Shown: positions 25,763-35,841, counted from the stretch's first letter. The stretch: DNA of 64,000 nt from Paludibacterium purpuratum (GCF_004363805.1 NZ_SNZP01000010.1:1-64000); one strand, 5' to 3'. The notes: generated by a model from the sequence alone, not told the origin. Made by a program: numbers and translations.

Positions 25763-26512
25763 TTATTTGGTTTGAGTGATGGGTAATGTGTTTATGTGAT
25801 TTGTGATTTCTGAAATATATTTATTAAAATTTTTGTCTTTATTATCTGGCAACATGAAAATATGACCAATACTACTGTTTATTATTTGGGAAACAATCGC
25901 ACCACCAATCGCACCTCCAACAGCACCATATCCTGCTGCCTGGCCGTAGCTAATTGAATTACTGTTTGAGACAGAACGGGATGCCAAGCCACCAGTGGCA
26001 CCACCTAGAGCACCCGCCGTTGCAAACGCAACCGTATTGACGCCAGTTGATTTTGAGTCAGGGGGAAAATAGGCATTAGAGCAACTTGCACCAGAAGGGG
26101 CTGGTGTGAAAGTGGGTTCTGTTGTTGAGAAATATTGGTATATGAGAGGTTTTTTTCCTGGCGACTTAGGTATAAATATACCACCATCATGATTTTTGTG
26201 CATAAATGGTGTTGATGGTTTGTTAGCCAATTCATCTTGCATGAAGTATAGACCACCAACTGGTGCGCGATAGTAAACACCATTTTCATCTTCAAGCTCG
26301 GAAATATAGGGTCCATCGGCAAGTTTAATGGTCCATTTGTCTTTAAACAGACCATCTTCCCAATGTGCTTCAACCCCTTTGGGAACTTCAATGCAAGTCA
26401 ATGGCCTGGGAGTTGTCAGTTGGCTTGGATTTATTTCCGTTGCACAACCACTCAGTAGGGAAACAGTGAAAACTAACACTGATGTTGACAATAATGTTGT
26501 GAAATTTTCCAT
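25763..26512 (-). CDS. putative lipoprotein with glycine-zipper segment, in AT-rich insert
   Basis: The predicted product is 249 residues from the ATG at 26512. A signal with lipobox (MENFTTLLSTSVLVFTVSLLSGC) predicts a lipidated Cys23. The middle is soluble and tyrosine/proline rich (GGLYFMQDELANKPSTPFMHKNHDGGIFIPKSPGKKP). Near residues 175-215 a glycine-rich helix pattern (GQAAGYGAVGGAIGGAIVSQIINSS) resembles glycine-zipper membrane segments. The gene is much richer in A+T than its neighbours and lies between two attachment-site copies, so it is probably horizontally acquired. Function unknown; a longer in-frame start at 26623 exists but lacks a signal. Confidence 0.6.
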   Translation of the reverse strand: MENFTTLLSTSVLVFTVSLLSGCATEINPSQLTTPRPLTCIEVPKGVEAHWEDGLFKDKWTIKLADGPYISELEDENGVYYRAPVGGLYFMQDELANKPSTPFMHKNHDGGIFIPKSPGKKPLIYQYFSTTEPTFTPAPSGASCSNAYFPPDSKSTGVNTVAFATAGALGGATGGLASRSVSNSNSISYGQAAGYGAVGGAIGGAIVSQIINSSIGHIFMLPDNKDKNFNKYISEITNHINTLPITQTK

Positions 26513-27066
26513 GATTTTTTTATGAGAGCACTTGTAGAAGGTGAAAATTAATTCTGTAAGGGAATAATACAATATTTTTTCACTAATAGCAGCCAACACA
26601 GGACGAATGAGTTTTCTGAACAAAAAAATGGACGTACTGGCTGAGACGCGGTAGTGGTACCGTTGGAAGATGCATATATTAGGAAAATCATGGTTATCCC
26701 GTGGCTACCGTTGAAGTTTTTTGCCATATATTCATGGTCTTGCATTGGACTGTGGTGGGGTGTGTATCCCGGAATCAGGGACGATGGCTAGCAAGTGCCT
26801 GCGGTTGGCCGCCCACCTTCATGGACGGTGTGTTTGGCGATATGATATGAGTGGAGAAATTTTAAACCTATTAATATAAAATAGATGCGTTGCTTATTCG
26901 ATTCCTGTCGGGGCGCCAAACTCTTGTTTCATGGCATTGCATGAGACATCAAAACTTGCTAAGCACAAGGCTTTTCGGGTTTTTTGTTGTCTTGGCGTGT
27001 GTCAGAGGGTTTCTTGACATACCAGTCATGGCTGACTGAGTTGTGTATTGTAAAATGAGGGTATGA
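26513..27066. other. AT-rich intergenic region holding second attachment-site copy
   Basis: This contains the lipoprotein gene's promoter side, a short open frame on the minus strand (26548-26745) without ribosome site, and the repeated tRNA end from 26897. No integrase or transposase fragment was recognised. Confidence 0.5.
26897..26934 (+). repeat. attachment-site copy 2 (partial tRNA-Arg 3' end)
   Basis: It repeats the T-loop, acceptor end, CCA and flank of tRNA-Arg, with four instead of five G in the acceptor run. Similarity to the first copy continues, with substitutions, to about 27025. The 5' two-thirds of the tRNA is missing, so it is not a functional tRNA gene. The two copies lie 1,700 bases apart. 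Confidence 0.75.
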
Positions 27067-27471
27067 ATGGATATCCAATTTAATGAGCCATTTGAATTTC
27101 AGCTTGATGTGGTTGAGGTGGATGATCACGTTCCATCACTGCGGGCGCACGTCCACATAAATATGGGCATCGGGAAAAGCAAGCTGATATACGATGACTT
27201 TATTTGGATTGAATGCGAAGTATGGGATCGTTTTCTAAAGGCGTTGCGAAGCCCTCCAATCGATCCTGTCTCGTTGTATGATATGGACGAACACTGTGCA
27301 TTATCGATCCATCGCTCAGAGCAAGGAGTCGTTTTGACGTGGAATCTCTTAGATCCATATGGGTTCTGCATCTGCCAACAAAGCATGACAGCCTTGTTTA
27401 CGGCGGTGATCACTGAAGATGCCCATGCAAAGATTCGAGAAGCGTTTGAAGATTTTCCATCTTGGTGGTGA
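27067..27471 (+). CDS. hypothetical protein, 134 residues
   Basis: The product is a soluble, acidic protein starting MDIQFNEPFEFQLDVVEVDDHVPSLRAH. It has alternating beta-strand pattern in the first two-thirds and a C-terminal helix (ITEDAHAKIREAFEDFPSWW). I do not recognise the family. Size, acidity and accessory location just beyond the second attachment-site copy would suit an immunity-type protein, but no toxin gene is adjacent. The ribosome site is weak (GAGGGT 3 bases before the ATG). Confidence 0.5.
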   Translation: MDIQFNEPFEFQLDVVEVDDHVPSLRAHVHINMGIGKSKLIYDDFIWIECEVWDRFLKALRSPPIDPVSLYDMDEHCALSIHRSEQGVVLTWNLLDPYGFCICQQSMTALFTAVITEDAHAKIREAFEDFPSWW

Positions 27472-27575
27472 TTATTGCTCGTCATTGGCAAATAGTGTTG
27501 CCTCACATCAAAGCCAGACATGACCATAGCCATTAGGCTTCAAATTTTGATGCGTAGGTTGCCAGGAGAGGCTCT

Positions 27576-27803
27576 TTGATTACCGCCATCATTCTCATTA
27601 GCCTATTTCTGATCTGCGCCCTGCAGTTGGTGATTGCCATCCACGCCTTTCGGATATCGACTCGCGAAGGGCTGTTGTGTTTGTTCTTTCCGCTATACGT
27701 CTACTTCTTCGCCCGCAAAACCGATAGCGCCCGTAAGTGGTTGTTGACGCTGTACGCGGCGCTTGGTCTATTGCTGGTTGGCGTGATTCTGGCGGCTGTC
27801 TGA
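27576..27803 (+). CDS. small membrane protein, hypothetical
   Basis: The product is a 75-residue protein with two hydrophobic helices (ITAIILISLFLICALQLVIAIHAF and LLTLYAALGLLLVGVILAAV) joined by a short basic loop containing FARKTDSARKW. The start is TTG at 27576, supported by GGAGAGG four to five bases upstream. Family unknown. Confidence 0.55.
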   Translation: MITAIILISLFLICALQLVIAIHAFRISTREGLLCLFFPLYVYFFARKTDSARKWLLTLYAALGLLLVGVILAAV

Positions 27804-28059
27804 CAATCCCAGAGTGCTAGCGCGAATGGGTTGATCACACACGGCAATGGCTGTCGTTGCTGTAACGGCTTGAGCCGCGATTAGCCGTCAACATCACAGA
27901 TTCGCGACCGCTCCCTCCGACCTCCGTGTTGTGCTTGCTACATGGCCGTCGCCCAAATGCCGACGCGGACATATTCCTGGCTTTTGGGTTGTATGCCATG
28001 CATGCTGCTAGAGATCTATTTGTTTTGTATAACGATTCGGCTGAAGAAGGCTAAGAGTT

Positions 28060-28854
28060 ATGTCAGAACACTCATGGCGCCTGTGTCTGCTACTGCTGTT
28101 GTGCTGGCTGCCGAGCGCGGCGCGTGCGGTCGATGCTCGCTGCGATAAGGTGGTGATTTCGGCTGATCCGGCGTATCCGCCCTTGCACTGGTACGACGGA
28201 AACACGCTGCAAGGCGCCAGCATCGCGATCGCTACCCGGGTGTTGTCCGACCTGCACGTCCCTTACGAAGTTCGTTATGTCGGCCCGCTCAAGCGGGTGC
28301 TTGGGTTGGCCCAGAGCGGGCAAGTGGATGTGGTGGCCACATTGAAGATGACGCCGGAGCGCCAGGCGTTTTTGCGCTATGGCAGCACCCCGGCGCTGAA
28401 CAACCCCGTTGCGGTGTTTGTGACGCGGCAAGGCCGCTTTCACTATACCGATTGGCAAGACCTGATCGGCAAGCGCGGCGCGGTGGCCGCGGGGAATCAG
28501 TTTGGCGACGGGTTTGACGACTATCTGCGTGGTCGTTTGACGGTTAGCGTGGTGCCGGATCTGACGCGGCTGTTTCTGCTGCTGCAGTACCAGCATGCCG
28601 ATTATGCCGTGACCGGCCTGTATCCCGGCATGGCCTGGCTGGCGGCCAAAGGTGACGAAAACCGCTATGTCGCCTTGCATCCGTTTGTCGTCAATACACA
28701 GAACTATGTGACCTTCTCCCGCGCCAGTCCGTGTGCGACTTTATTGCCGGCCTTCGATCAGCGCCTGCGCACGTTGATTCATGCGCATGCCTTTGACCAT
28801 ATCGTCGAGGATTACATGGCGATGTGGCGCCAGCATCCGGTGCTGGGAAAGTGA
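28060..28854 (+). CDS. periplasmic solute-binding protein (SBP_bac_3-like)
   Basis: The product is 264 residues with a signal peptide (RLCLLLLLCWLPSAARA). The bacterial extracellular solute-binding family 3 pattern follows: VVISADPAYPPLHWYDGNTLQGASIAIATRVL near residue 30 and SGQVDVVATLKMTPERQAFLRYG near 90. No permease or ATPase gene is adjacent, so it may be an orphan receptor subunit or serve a distant transporter. A related gene lies at 48114. The long perfect hairpin at 28881 ends it. Confidence 0.8.
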   Translation: MSEHSWRLCLLLLLCWLPSAARAVDARCDKVVISADPAYPPLHWYDGNTLQGASIAIATRVLSDLHVPYEVRYVGPLKRVLGLAQSGQVDVVATLKMTPERQAFLRYGSTPALNNPVAVFVTRQGRFHYTDWQDLIGKRGAVAAGNQFGDGFDDYLRGRLTVSVVPDLTRLFLLLQYQHADYAVTGLYPGMAWLAAKGDENRYVALHPFVVNTQNYVTFSRASPCATLLPAFDQRLRTLIHAHAFDHIVEDYMAMWRQHPVLGK

Positions 28855-28880
28855 GTGGCGCCAAGCGATCTGCATAATTT

Positions 28881-28908
28881 AGAAGGAGCGGCTGCAGCCG
28901 CTCCTTCT
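28881..28908. terminator. bidirectional terminator, 28-bp perfect palindrome
   Basis: AGAAGGAGCGGCTG is followed directly by its reverse complement, between convergent genes ending at 28854 and 28942. Flanking AATTT/AATCTTT give weak T-runs on both sides. Confidence 0.75.
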
Positions 28909-28941
28909 AATCTTTAGGGCGCGCTATTCGGCGCCCTGCGA

Positions 28942-30339
28942 TTACGCGGTGATCGGCTTTTTCAGAATGCGCAACATGACCGCCGTCACGACCGTGCCGA
29001 CGACCAGACTCAACACATAGAACCCCAAGTGCGTGACCGCATCGGGAATCAGCAGGACGAAGATGCCGCCGTGCGGCACATGCAGTTCGGCGTTCATCCC
29101 CATCGACAGCGCGCCCGTGATGGCCGAGCCGACCATCAGCGACGGGATGACGTGCAGCGGATCGCGCGCGGCGAAGGGAATGGCGCCTTCGGTAATGAAG
29201 GAAATACCCAGAACGGCAGCAGCCTTACCGGCTTCGTGCTCATCCTTGGTAAAGCGATCCGCGAACAGCATGGTGGCCAGCGCGATACCCAGCGGCGGGG
29301 TCATGCCAGCCGCCATCGCGGCTGCCATCGGGGTGTAAACCTGGCTTGCGAGCAGGCCGGTGGCGAAGGTGTAGGCCGACTTGTTGATCGGGCCGCCCAT
29401 ATCGAAAGCCATCATGCTGCCGATCAATGCGCCGAGCAGGATGGCGCTGGAGCCCTGCATGCCCTTGAGCCACGCGGTGACCGCAGCGAGCAATTGGGCG
29501 CAGGGGGTGCCGATGACAAAGATCATCAACAGGCCGACCAGCAGCGAGCCCAGCACAGGCAGGATCAGCACAGGCTTCAGGCCTTCCAGATGACGGTGCA
29601 GCTTGATATGGCGGTTCAGCCAGTCGGTGCTGTAACCGGCGAAGAAGCCGGCGACGATCCCGCCAAGGAACCCCGCGCCGGTGCTGGCTGCCAGCATGCC
29701 GCCAACCATCCCTGGGGTGATGCCGGGGCGGTCGGCAATGGAGTAAGCGATGTAGCCGGACAAAATCGGAACCATCAGTGCGAAGGCCGACTTGGCGCCA
29801 ATCTGGAACAGCGCCCAGGCGAAGGAGCCTTGGTTGCTGTCTTTAAAGACATAAATGCCGCCCAAGGCAAAGGCGAGCGCAATCAAGATGCCGCCCGTCA
29901 CCACAAAAGGCAGCATGAACGACACGCCGGTCATCAGGTGCTTGTATACCCCGCTGCGTTGCGCGGTCAGCTCGGCTTTGGCGGCCTTGGTTTGGTCGAG
30001 CAAGTCTGGTGCGGCGGTCCCATGTACTTTGGCCTCTGCCTGCGCCGTGTTCACCAGCCCGGCGCCATCGCCGATGGCGGCCTTGGTGCTGGTCGAGTAC
30101 AGGCGCTTGCCGACGAAGCGGCTCAGGTCGACGTTGGTGTCGGCGGCAATGATGACGAGGTCGGCGCGCGCGATTTCTTCGGCGCTCAGCGTATTTTGCG
30201 ATCCGACCGAGCCCTGAGTCTCGACTTTGATCTCATGACCCAGTTGTTGTGCGCCCTGGGTGAGCCCTTCCGCCGCCATAAAGGTATGCGCAATACCTGT
30301 TGGACATGAGGTAATGCCAACGATATAGAGTTGAGACAT
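28942..30339 (-). CDS. fruA: fructose PTS permease EIIBC
   Basis: The product is 465 residues. The IIB domain (about 1-100) carries the phosphocysteine in [18 protein letters not shown] (Cys12). A linker leads to the membrane IIC domain (about 130-460; [44 protein letters not shown]). It imports fructose as fructose 1-phosphate. Only one IIB domain is present, unlike E. coli FruA, which has an extra IIB-like domain. Last gene of fruB-fruK-fruA. Confidence 0.95.
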   Translation of the reverse strand: MSQLYIVGITSCPTGIAHTFMAAEGLTQGAQQLGHEIKVETQGSVGSQNTLSAEEIARADLVIIAADTNVDLSRFVGKRLYSTSTKAAIGDGAGLVNTAQAEAKVHGTAAPDLLDQTKAAKAELTAQRSGVYKHLMTGVSFMLPFVVTGGILIALAFALGGIYVFKDSNQGSFAWALFQIGAKSAFALMVPILSGYIAYSIADRPGITPGMVGGMLAASTGAGFLGGIVAGFFAGYSTDWLNRHIKLHRHLEGLKPVLILPVLGSLLVGLLMIFVIGTPCAQLLAAVTAWLKGMQGSSAILLGALIGSMMAFDMGGPINKSAYTFATGLLASQVYTPMAAAMAAGMTPPLGIALATMLFADRFTKDEHEAGKAAAVLGISFITEGAIPFAARDPLHVIPSLMVGSAITGALSMGMNAELHVPHGGIFVLLIPDAVTHLGFYVLSLVVGTVVTAVMLRILKKPITA

Positions 30340-30353
30340 GTCTTTCTCCTGTT

Positions 30354-31337
30354 CTAATGAGCGTGCTGTGTGGTGTTGTGGCTGGTCTTGACTGCAATAC
30401 GCGTAAGCATGACCTCGCCCGCCAGACGGGCGATTTCACGCTTCGGGGGGAGGTGCGGCCCTATCCGGGCAAGCTTGCCGGCGGCGAACGCCATGGCCTG
30501 CCGCATGGCGGTTTGCCATTCGAGTTGCTGCTGCTGCGCGGCAATCCAGCCTGCCAGCAGCGCGTCTCCCGCGCCAACGCTGCTAACGAGGTTGATCGGA
30601 GGTGGGGTGGCCAGCCAGCAGCCTTCCGCGCCGACAAAAAGTGCGCCTTGTTCCGCCAACGAAACGATGACGTGCCGCACGCCTTTGTGATGCAGCGCCA
30701 GCGCGCACTCGGCCACGTCGTCCAGTGTGGGAAGCTGACGCTGTGCCCATTGCTCCAATTCGTGGCGGTTGGGCTTGATGCAGAAGGGCAACGACGCGCC
30801 GGCCAGTGCCGCGCTCAATGCCGTGCCGCTGCTGTCCAGTGCCACCAGCGCGCCCTGGCCGGCCAGGCGCTCGCACAAGTGGGCATAGCAATCGTCGGCG
30901 AGGCCGGTCGGCAGACTGCCGGCGAGGACAAACCAGCGCTTGGCGGCACACTGTTCGTCCAAGCGTGCGATCAGTTGCTCAAACACCGCCTGGGGCACGT
31001 CTTGCCCTGGCAGATTGATATCGGTCGTTGCGCCGTCGTCGTCGCTGACGAGTTTGATGTTGACGCGGTTGGCGCCCGGTTGCGTTACGAAGCGATTGCT
31101 GATGCCCTTGGTGTCGAGCAGGGCGGCGAATGGCGCGATGTTGTCTTGTCCCAGAATGCCGGTTGCCACGACCTCGACCCCCCAGTCCGCCAAGCAGCTC
31201 GCAACGTTCACCCCTTTGCCGCCAGCGTTTAAGGTGACGCCATAGGCAATGTTGACCTGGCCATGTTGCAGCGCCGGCAGCCGGACTGTCTGGTCGATGG
31301 CCGGATTAAGGGTCACGGTGACGACGGGGCCGTTCAT
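30354..31337 (-). CDS. fruK: 1-phosphofructokinase
   Basis: The product is 327 residues from the ATG at 31337; the longer upstream frame overlaps fruB and is rejected. PfkB-family motifs: [11 protein letters not shown] at the start, [17 protein letters not shown] near 38, and the C-terminal [18 protein letters not shown] with catalytic Asp. It turns fructose 1-phosphate into fructose 1,6-bisphosphate. Overlaps the fruB stop by 4 bases and precedes fruA by 14. Confidence 0.95.
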   Translation of the reverse strand: MNGPVVTVTLNPAIDQTVRLPALQHGQVNIAYGVTLNAGGKGVNVASCLADWGVEVVATGILGQDNIAPFAALLDTKGISNRFVTQPGANRVNIKLVSDDDGATTDINLPGQDVPQAVFEQLIARLDEQCAAKRWFVLAGSLPTGLADDCYAHLCERLAGQGALVALDSSGTALSAALAGASLPFCIKPNRHELEQWAQRQLPTLDDVAECALALHHKGVRHVIVSLAEQGALFVGAEGCWLATPPPINLVSSVGAGDALLAGWIAAQQQQLEWQTAMRQAMAFAAGKLARIGPHLPPKREIARLAGEVMLTRIAVKTSHNTTQHAH

Positions 31338-33835
31338 GATGCATCCCCTGCGAGGGCACGGATGGCTGCCGTGCTGTCGCACTCGAGTGCCTGCTGCGCG
31401 AGATCGACTAGTGCCGACTGGGTGCTGGCGCGTAACCGTGCCTTGACGGCGGGAATGTCGCGCGGGCTGAGCGACAGCTCGTTGACGCCCAATCCCGCCA
31501 AAATCGCCGCGCCCAGCGGATCGCCAGCCAGGCCGCCGCATACGCCGACCCAGATGCCGTGTTTGCGCGCGCCTTCCACCGTCTGCTTGATCAGTCGCAA
31601 TACGGCAGGGTGCAGACTATCGGCTTCGGCGGCGAGATCGGGGTGCTGGCGGTCGATGGCCAGTGTGTATTGCGTCAGGTCGTTGGTGCCGATCGAGAAG
31701 AAGTCGGCGTGCGCGCCGAACTGATCGGCCATGGCCGCCGCCGCGGGCACTTCGATCATGATGCCGATCGGCATGGGGGCGGCGGATAGTTCTTGGCGAA
31801 TACGCTCGCATTCTGCCCGCAACGCCATCAGCTCCGAGATGTTGGTGACCATCGGGAACATGAGGGAAATCGGGCCGTGCGCGGCGGCGCGGTAGAGTGC
31901 GCGCAGTTGCGTATCGAGCAGGTCGGGGCGGCGCAGCAGCAGGCGTACGCCGCGAACCCCCAGGAAGGGGTTCGCCTCGCTGGGCAGTCCGAGGTAGGGG
32001 ACGTGCTTGTCGCCGCCGATGTCCAGCGCGCGGATCACCAGGGTGCGGCCTTGCAACGCTTCGACCATGGCGCGGTAGGCCTGATATTGCTCTTCTTCAT
32101 CCGGGGCCGTGTCGCGCTCCAGAAACAAGAACTCGGTACGCATGAGGCCCACACCCTCGGCGCCGGCCGCGAGGGCTGCCGCGACCTGGTCGGCGCGGTT
32201 GATGTTGGCGCCGATATCGATGCGTAGGCCGTCCCGGGTTTGTGCGGGCAGCGCGCTTTGTGCTTCATCCTGGCGCGACTGCTCGCTTTGCCGGTTGATC
32301 CAGGTGCGTGCAGCGTCGATGTCTTGTTCGCCCGGATGGAGATACAGACGGCCGCTGTTGCCGTCGAGAATGGCGGGTGTACCGTCGGGAATGTCGAGGA
32401 TCGCGTCCCCGCCGGCCACGAGGGCCGGCAGACCGAGTGTGCGGGCCAGGATGGCCGTGTGCGAGGTCGGTCCGCCTTGCGCGGTACATAGCCCCAGAAT
32501 GCGCGAGGTGTCGAGTGTGGCGGTATCGGACGGGGCTAAGTCGGCCGCCAGCAAGATCAAGTTGGACGCCTGCTGACCGGCCTCGGGCTGGCGCTTTTCC
32601 TGTGGTAGCAAGGCGATAAGCACGCGCTGACCGACATCGCGAAGATCGGTGGCGCGAGTCGCAAGCAATGGATTGCTGTGTGCCGCAAGGGTGTTTGCCT
32701 GTTGTTCGATGGCCTGATGCCAGGACCAGGCAACGCCGTGTCCTTGCATCATCAGGCGGCAGCAATGCGAGATCAGGTCGGTGTCGGCCAGCAATTCCGC
32801 TTGCGCGCGGAAAATGCCGGCTTCGGTCTCGCCGAGGCGGCGCGCGGTGTCCTCGGCCAATTGCGCCAGCGCTTTGCGCGTGCCGATCAGCGCGTTATCG
32901 AGTTGTTCGCTGCCTTCCGCCAGGGGGGCGGGGATGTCTTGGATGCTGGCGATGGCCGATTTCCAGGTTTGAGTGGTGCCGACAACGAGGCCGGGGCTGG
33001 CGCCTATGCCCTTGATGGCGAGTTGGGCGGTGCTCGGTGCGAAGCCATGGTGCACGGCTTGCTCCGCTTTGATCTTTGCGGCGGCGGCGTCCGCCAGTTC
33101 TTGGGCGCTGACTCGGATCATGGTGTCGCGCAGGGCGGTCAACGCGGCGTCGGCTTGCGGTCCGCTGGCGGAGACCGCCAGTAGGTCGCCGCATTGCAGT
33201 CCGAGCTGCAAGAGGGCGACCAGTTTCTTTGCGTCGGCGATGTCACCGCCATGGCGTATCTGGATTTTCGCGTCGAAGCGCTTGGCGGTTTCAACCCATT
33301 TGGCGGTCGGACGCGCATGCAGGCCGTTGGGGTAATCGATGTGCCATTCGAAGGATTGTTCCAAATCGGTGGCCGGCACGGCCGGGGCGGCGGCCGGGGG
33401 CGCATCGCCGTTGAAAATGGCGCAGAGATAATCGGGATCGGTGGTGGCGAACAATTGCGCGAGCTGTGCCGGGTCTTGCATCAAACGTGTCAGGCGCTGC
33501 AAGAGCGTGATGTGTTCATCGGACTGCGCGGCGATGGCAACCATCAAATGCACCGTCTCCCCGTCATTCCATTCGAGGCCTTGCGGGATCTGGATGACGG
33601 CGATGCCCGTCTTGTGGATCAGGTGGCGGTCCTCGATCATGCCGTGCGGAATGGCGACGCCATGCCCGAGAAATGTATTGGAAACGTTTTCACGGCGCAT
33701 CATGCTATCGATGTAGGCTGGCGCTATCACGCCCGATGCGGCAAGTAGATGGCCTGCTTCGCTTATTGCCTCTGATTTATCAATAGGTTTTGATCCGAGC
33801 TTGACGAGTTCTCTCCGTAATGTGCTGACGGACAT
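31334..33835 (-). CDS. fruB: multiphosphoryl transfer protein (EIIA-Fru, HPr, EI fusion)
   Basis: The product is about 833 residues. An EIIA domain (about 1-145) has GHGVAIPHGMIEDR with the phosphohistidine; an HPr-like domain near 165-255 has YPNGLHARPTAKW; an Enzyme I domain follows from about 275 with GGPTSHTAILARTLGLPALV (active His) and VCGGLAGDP near the C-terminus. It carries phosphate from PEP to FruA with no separate EI or HPr. ATG at 33835 has GGGAGG six bases upstream; GTG at 33841 is too close. Regulated probably by the LacI-type operator at 33882. Confidence 0.95.
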   Translation of the reverse strand: MSVSTLRRELVKLGSKPIDKSEAISEAGHLLAASGVIAPAYIDSMMRRENVSNTFLGHGVAIPHGMIEDRHLIHKTGIAVIQIPQGLEWNDGETVHLMVAIAAQSDEHITLLQRLTRLMQDPAQLAQLFATTDPDYLCAIFNGDAPPAAAPAVPATDLEQSFEWHIDYPNGLHARPTAKWVETAKRFDAKIQIRHGGDIADAKKLVALLQLGLQCGDLLAVSASGPQADAALTALRDTMIRVSAQELADAAAAKIKAEQAVHHGFAPSTAQLAIKGIGASPGLVVGTTQTWKSAIASIQDIPAPLAEGSEQLDNALIGTRKALAQLAEDTARRLGETEAGIFRAQAELLADTDLISHCCRLMMQGHGVAWSWHQAIEQQANTLAAHSNPLLATRATDLRDVGQRVLIALLPQEKRQPEAGQQASNLILLAADLAPSDTATLDTSRILGLCTAQGGPTSHTAILARTLGLPALVAGGDAILDIPDGTPAILDGNSGRLYLHPGEQDIDAARTWINRQSEQSRQDEAQSALPAQTRDGLRIDIGANINRADQVAAALAAGAEGVGLMRTEFLFLERDTAPDEEEQYQAYRAMVEALQGRTLVIRALDIGGDKHVPYLGLPSEANPFLGVRGVRLLLRRPDLLDTQLRALYRAAAHGPISLMFPMVTNISELMALRAECERIRQELSAAPMPIGIMIEVPAAAAMADQFGAHADFFSIGTNDLTQYTLAIDRQHPDLAAEADSLHPAVLRLIKQTVEGARKHGIWVGVCGGLAGDPLGAAILAGLGVNELSLSPRDIPAVKARLRASTQSALVDLAQQALECDSTAAIRALAGDAS
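33679..33692. promoter_or_regulatory. LacI-type operator-like site inside fruB
   Basis: TGGAAACGTTTTCA matches the local consensus TGWAAACGWTTWCA in nearly all positions. It lies about 150 bp inside the fruB coding sequence and 190 bp from the promoter site, a spacing that could allow repression by looping. Confidence 0.4.
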
Positions 33836-33881
33836 ATCCACCTCCCGTATACATTTATCTGATGTGATATTATGATTTCAT

Positions 33882-33896
33882 TGAAAACGATTACCA
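33882..33896. promoter_or_regulatory. LacI-type operator in divergent fruB / regulator region
   Basis: TGAAAACGATTACCA is 47 bases before fruB and 115 before the LacI-type gene. Close relatives occur at 35842 (TTGTAAACGATTACAA) and 35941 (TGAAAACGTTTACA). The central AACG-TT core is that of Cra/FruR-like LacI proteins. Confidence 0.7.
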
Positions 33897-34010
33897 TTGG
33901 TTGTGTCAACTTTTTCCTAGTGCCGAACGGGTGTCGGGCGGGACGGACGTTTGTCGATTCGGCTGAGGCAAGGTTTGGTGGCGAACGGTGCGGGTAGGAA
34001 CCTAGTTTAG

Positions 34011-35021
34011 ATGAGTGCGAAGATCAAGGATGTGGCCGAGTGGGCGGGGGTGTCGGTGGCGACTGTGTCCCGTGTGTTGGGGGGTGGCGCCGTGAGCATC
34101 GAACTCAGGGAGCGTGTCGAGCTGGCGGTGGCTCAGTTGGGCTATCGTCCCAATCTGTCGGCGCGTCGTTTGCGTTCTCAACATAGCAAGACGGTTGGTC
34201 TGATCGTGTCCGATATCCGTAATCCCTTTTTTACCGCGGTGAGTCGCGCTGTCGAGGATGTTGCCTACCGCGCGGGGATGCGGGTGATCTTGTGCAATGC
34301 CGATGAGGATCCCGACAAAGAAGCCATGTACTTGCGCCTGATGCAGGAGGAGCGCGTGAGTGGGGTGATTTTCTCGCCCACGGGTATGACTGTGCGTTGT
34401 TTCCGTGCCGACCTCTACGAATTTCCCGTGGTGATGATCGATCGGGATGGCCCGACGGGGCTGACCGATGCCGTGGTGTTGGATAACCGGCAGGCAGGCA
34501 AGATGTTGGTGGAGCATCTGATTGGCCACGGCTATCGCAAGATCGGCGGCTTGTTCGGCAAAATCAGCACAACCGGTATAGAGCGCCATGCAGGGTATGA
34601 GGCGGCGCTGGCTCAGCACGGCCTGCCTTCCGCCGTGCGGTTCGTCGCACCATCGACCGAGGCGGCCGCGGCCGCGGTGCGCGCATGGCTTGCCGAGCCG
34701 GATTGGCCGGATGCGCTGATTGTCAGTAACGGTCTGCTGTTGCTGGGGGCTGTGCACGCGCTGACCGAGGCGGGTCTGTCGATACCGGATGACATGGCTT
34801 TGGCCGGATTCGACAACGATGTGTGGACGGGGTTGGTGGGGCATGGTCTGACCGTGATCGAGCAACCGGTCTACGACATCGGTGTTGTGGCCATGGAAAT
34901 GCTGCTCGCCCGGTTGGAGAATCCGAGCATGGCTAAACGGAAGGTGGTGTTGAACGGCACCTTGTTGCCGCGCGCCTCGACGAACTGTCGGGCAGGGCTT
35001 GCCCAAACACGCGCTACATGA
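34011..35021 (+). CDS. LacI-family regulator, FruR-like, paralogue 1
   Basis: The product is 336 residues. A LacI helix-turn-helix fills the first 60 residues (IKDVAEWAGVSVATVSRVLGG, hinge SARRLRSQHSKTVGLIVSDI). A periplasmic-binding-like effector domain follows with NPFFTAVSRAVEDVAYRAGMRVILCN. Divergent from fruB and next to tpiA, fba and gap, it probably senses fructose 1-phosphate or fructose 1,6-bisphosphate. It is about three-quarters identical by eye to the gene at 38333. Confidence 0.9.
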   Translation: MSAKIKDVAEWAGVSVATVSRVLGGGAVSIELRERVELAVAQLGYRPNLSARRLRSQHSKTVGLIVSDIRNPFFTAVSRAVEDVAYRAGMRVILCNADEDPDKEAMYLRLMQEERVSGVIFSPTGMTVRCFRADLYEFPVVMIDRDGPTGLTDAVVLDNRQAGKMLVEHLIGHGYRKIGGLFGKISTTGIERHAGYEAALAQHGLPSAVRFVAPSTEAAAAAVRAWLAEPDWPDALIVSNGLLLLGAVHALTEAGLSIPDDMALAGFDNDVWTGLVGHGLTVIEQPVYDIGVVAMEMLLARLENPSMAKRKVVLNGTLLPRASTNCRAGLAQTRAT

Positions 35022-35056
35022 GGGGCCGGGCGTGCATTCGCCGCAGGCAATGCACG

Positions 35057-35806
35057 TCAGGCGTACGTGGCCAGGCAGGCTTGGCAAATGATGCCGAACG
35101 ATTCGACATCCAGGGAGGCGCCGCCGACCAGCGCGCCATCGACGTTGTCGATCGCCAGGGTTGCGTCGGCGTTGTCTGCCTTGACGCTGCCGCCATAGAG
35201 CACGCGCACGGCCTCGGCGCCGCCGTGGGTTTGACGGCAGTGCTGCTTGATGCAGGTGTGCATCTCACGAATCTGATCCAGTGTGGCGACCTTGCCGGTG
35301 CCGATTGCCCAAATCGGCTCATAGGCGACGATGACGCGGGTGGGGGCGAGCTGGGCCAGGATGTCGAGCTGATCGCGAATGACGGTCAGATGGTCGCCCG
35401 CCTCGCGCTGTTGCAGTGTTTCACCGACGCATAACACCGGCGTGATGCCGGCTTCGAGCGCATTGATCAGTTTTTGATTCAACACTGCCGTGGTTTCCGA
35501 TAGGTATTGGCGGCGTTCGGAATGGCCGATGAGCGCATAGCGGCAACCGATGTCGTGCAGCATGCCGGCCGAGACCTCGCCGGTATAGGCGCCGGCAAGG
35601 CCGAACTGACTCATGTCCTGCGCGGCTATCGCCATCGGGCTCGCTGCCAGCAAGTCCGACAGCTGCATCAGATAAGCATGCGGCGCGGCGATGGCGACGC
35701 CGTCGCGATTGATGTGCGCATCTTCCAGCATGGCCTTGATCAGTTTTCGGTTGGAATCCAGGCGGCCATTCATTTTCCAGTTTCCCATGACCAGTTTGCC
35801 AGACAT
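35057..35806 (-). CDS. tpiA: triosephosphate isomerase
   Basis: The product is 249 residues from the ATG at 35806, chosen for the GGAGAGG site before it. Conserved motifs: MGNWKMNG (Lys), IGHSERRQ (catalytic His near 95) and [15 protein letters not shown] (catalytic Glu near 165). It interconverts glyceraldehyde 3-phosphate and dihydroxyacetone phosphate. It diverges from fba with operators between them. Confidence 0.97.
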   Translation of the reverse strand: MSGKLVMGNWKMNGRLDSNRKLIKAMLEDAHINRDGVAIAAPHAYLMQLSDLLAASPMAIAAQDMSQFGLAGAYTGEVSAGMLHDIGCRYALIGHSERRQYLSETTAVLNQKLINALEAGITPVLCVGETLQQREAGDHLTVIRDQLDILAQLAPTRVIVAYEPIWAIGTGKVATLDQIREMHTCIKQHCRQTHGGAEAVRVLYGGSVKADNADATLAIDNVDGALVGGASLDVESFGIICQACLATYA

Positions 35807-35841
35807 TTCAGACCTCTCCATGTGGCGTGTGCGGTAGTTTT

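Noticed and set aside
26897-26972. Second tRNA-Arg gene
   Set aside because: Only the T-loop and acceptor 3' side are present; D-arm and anticodon arm are missing, so it is an attachment-site scar.
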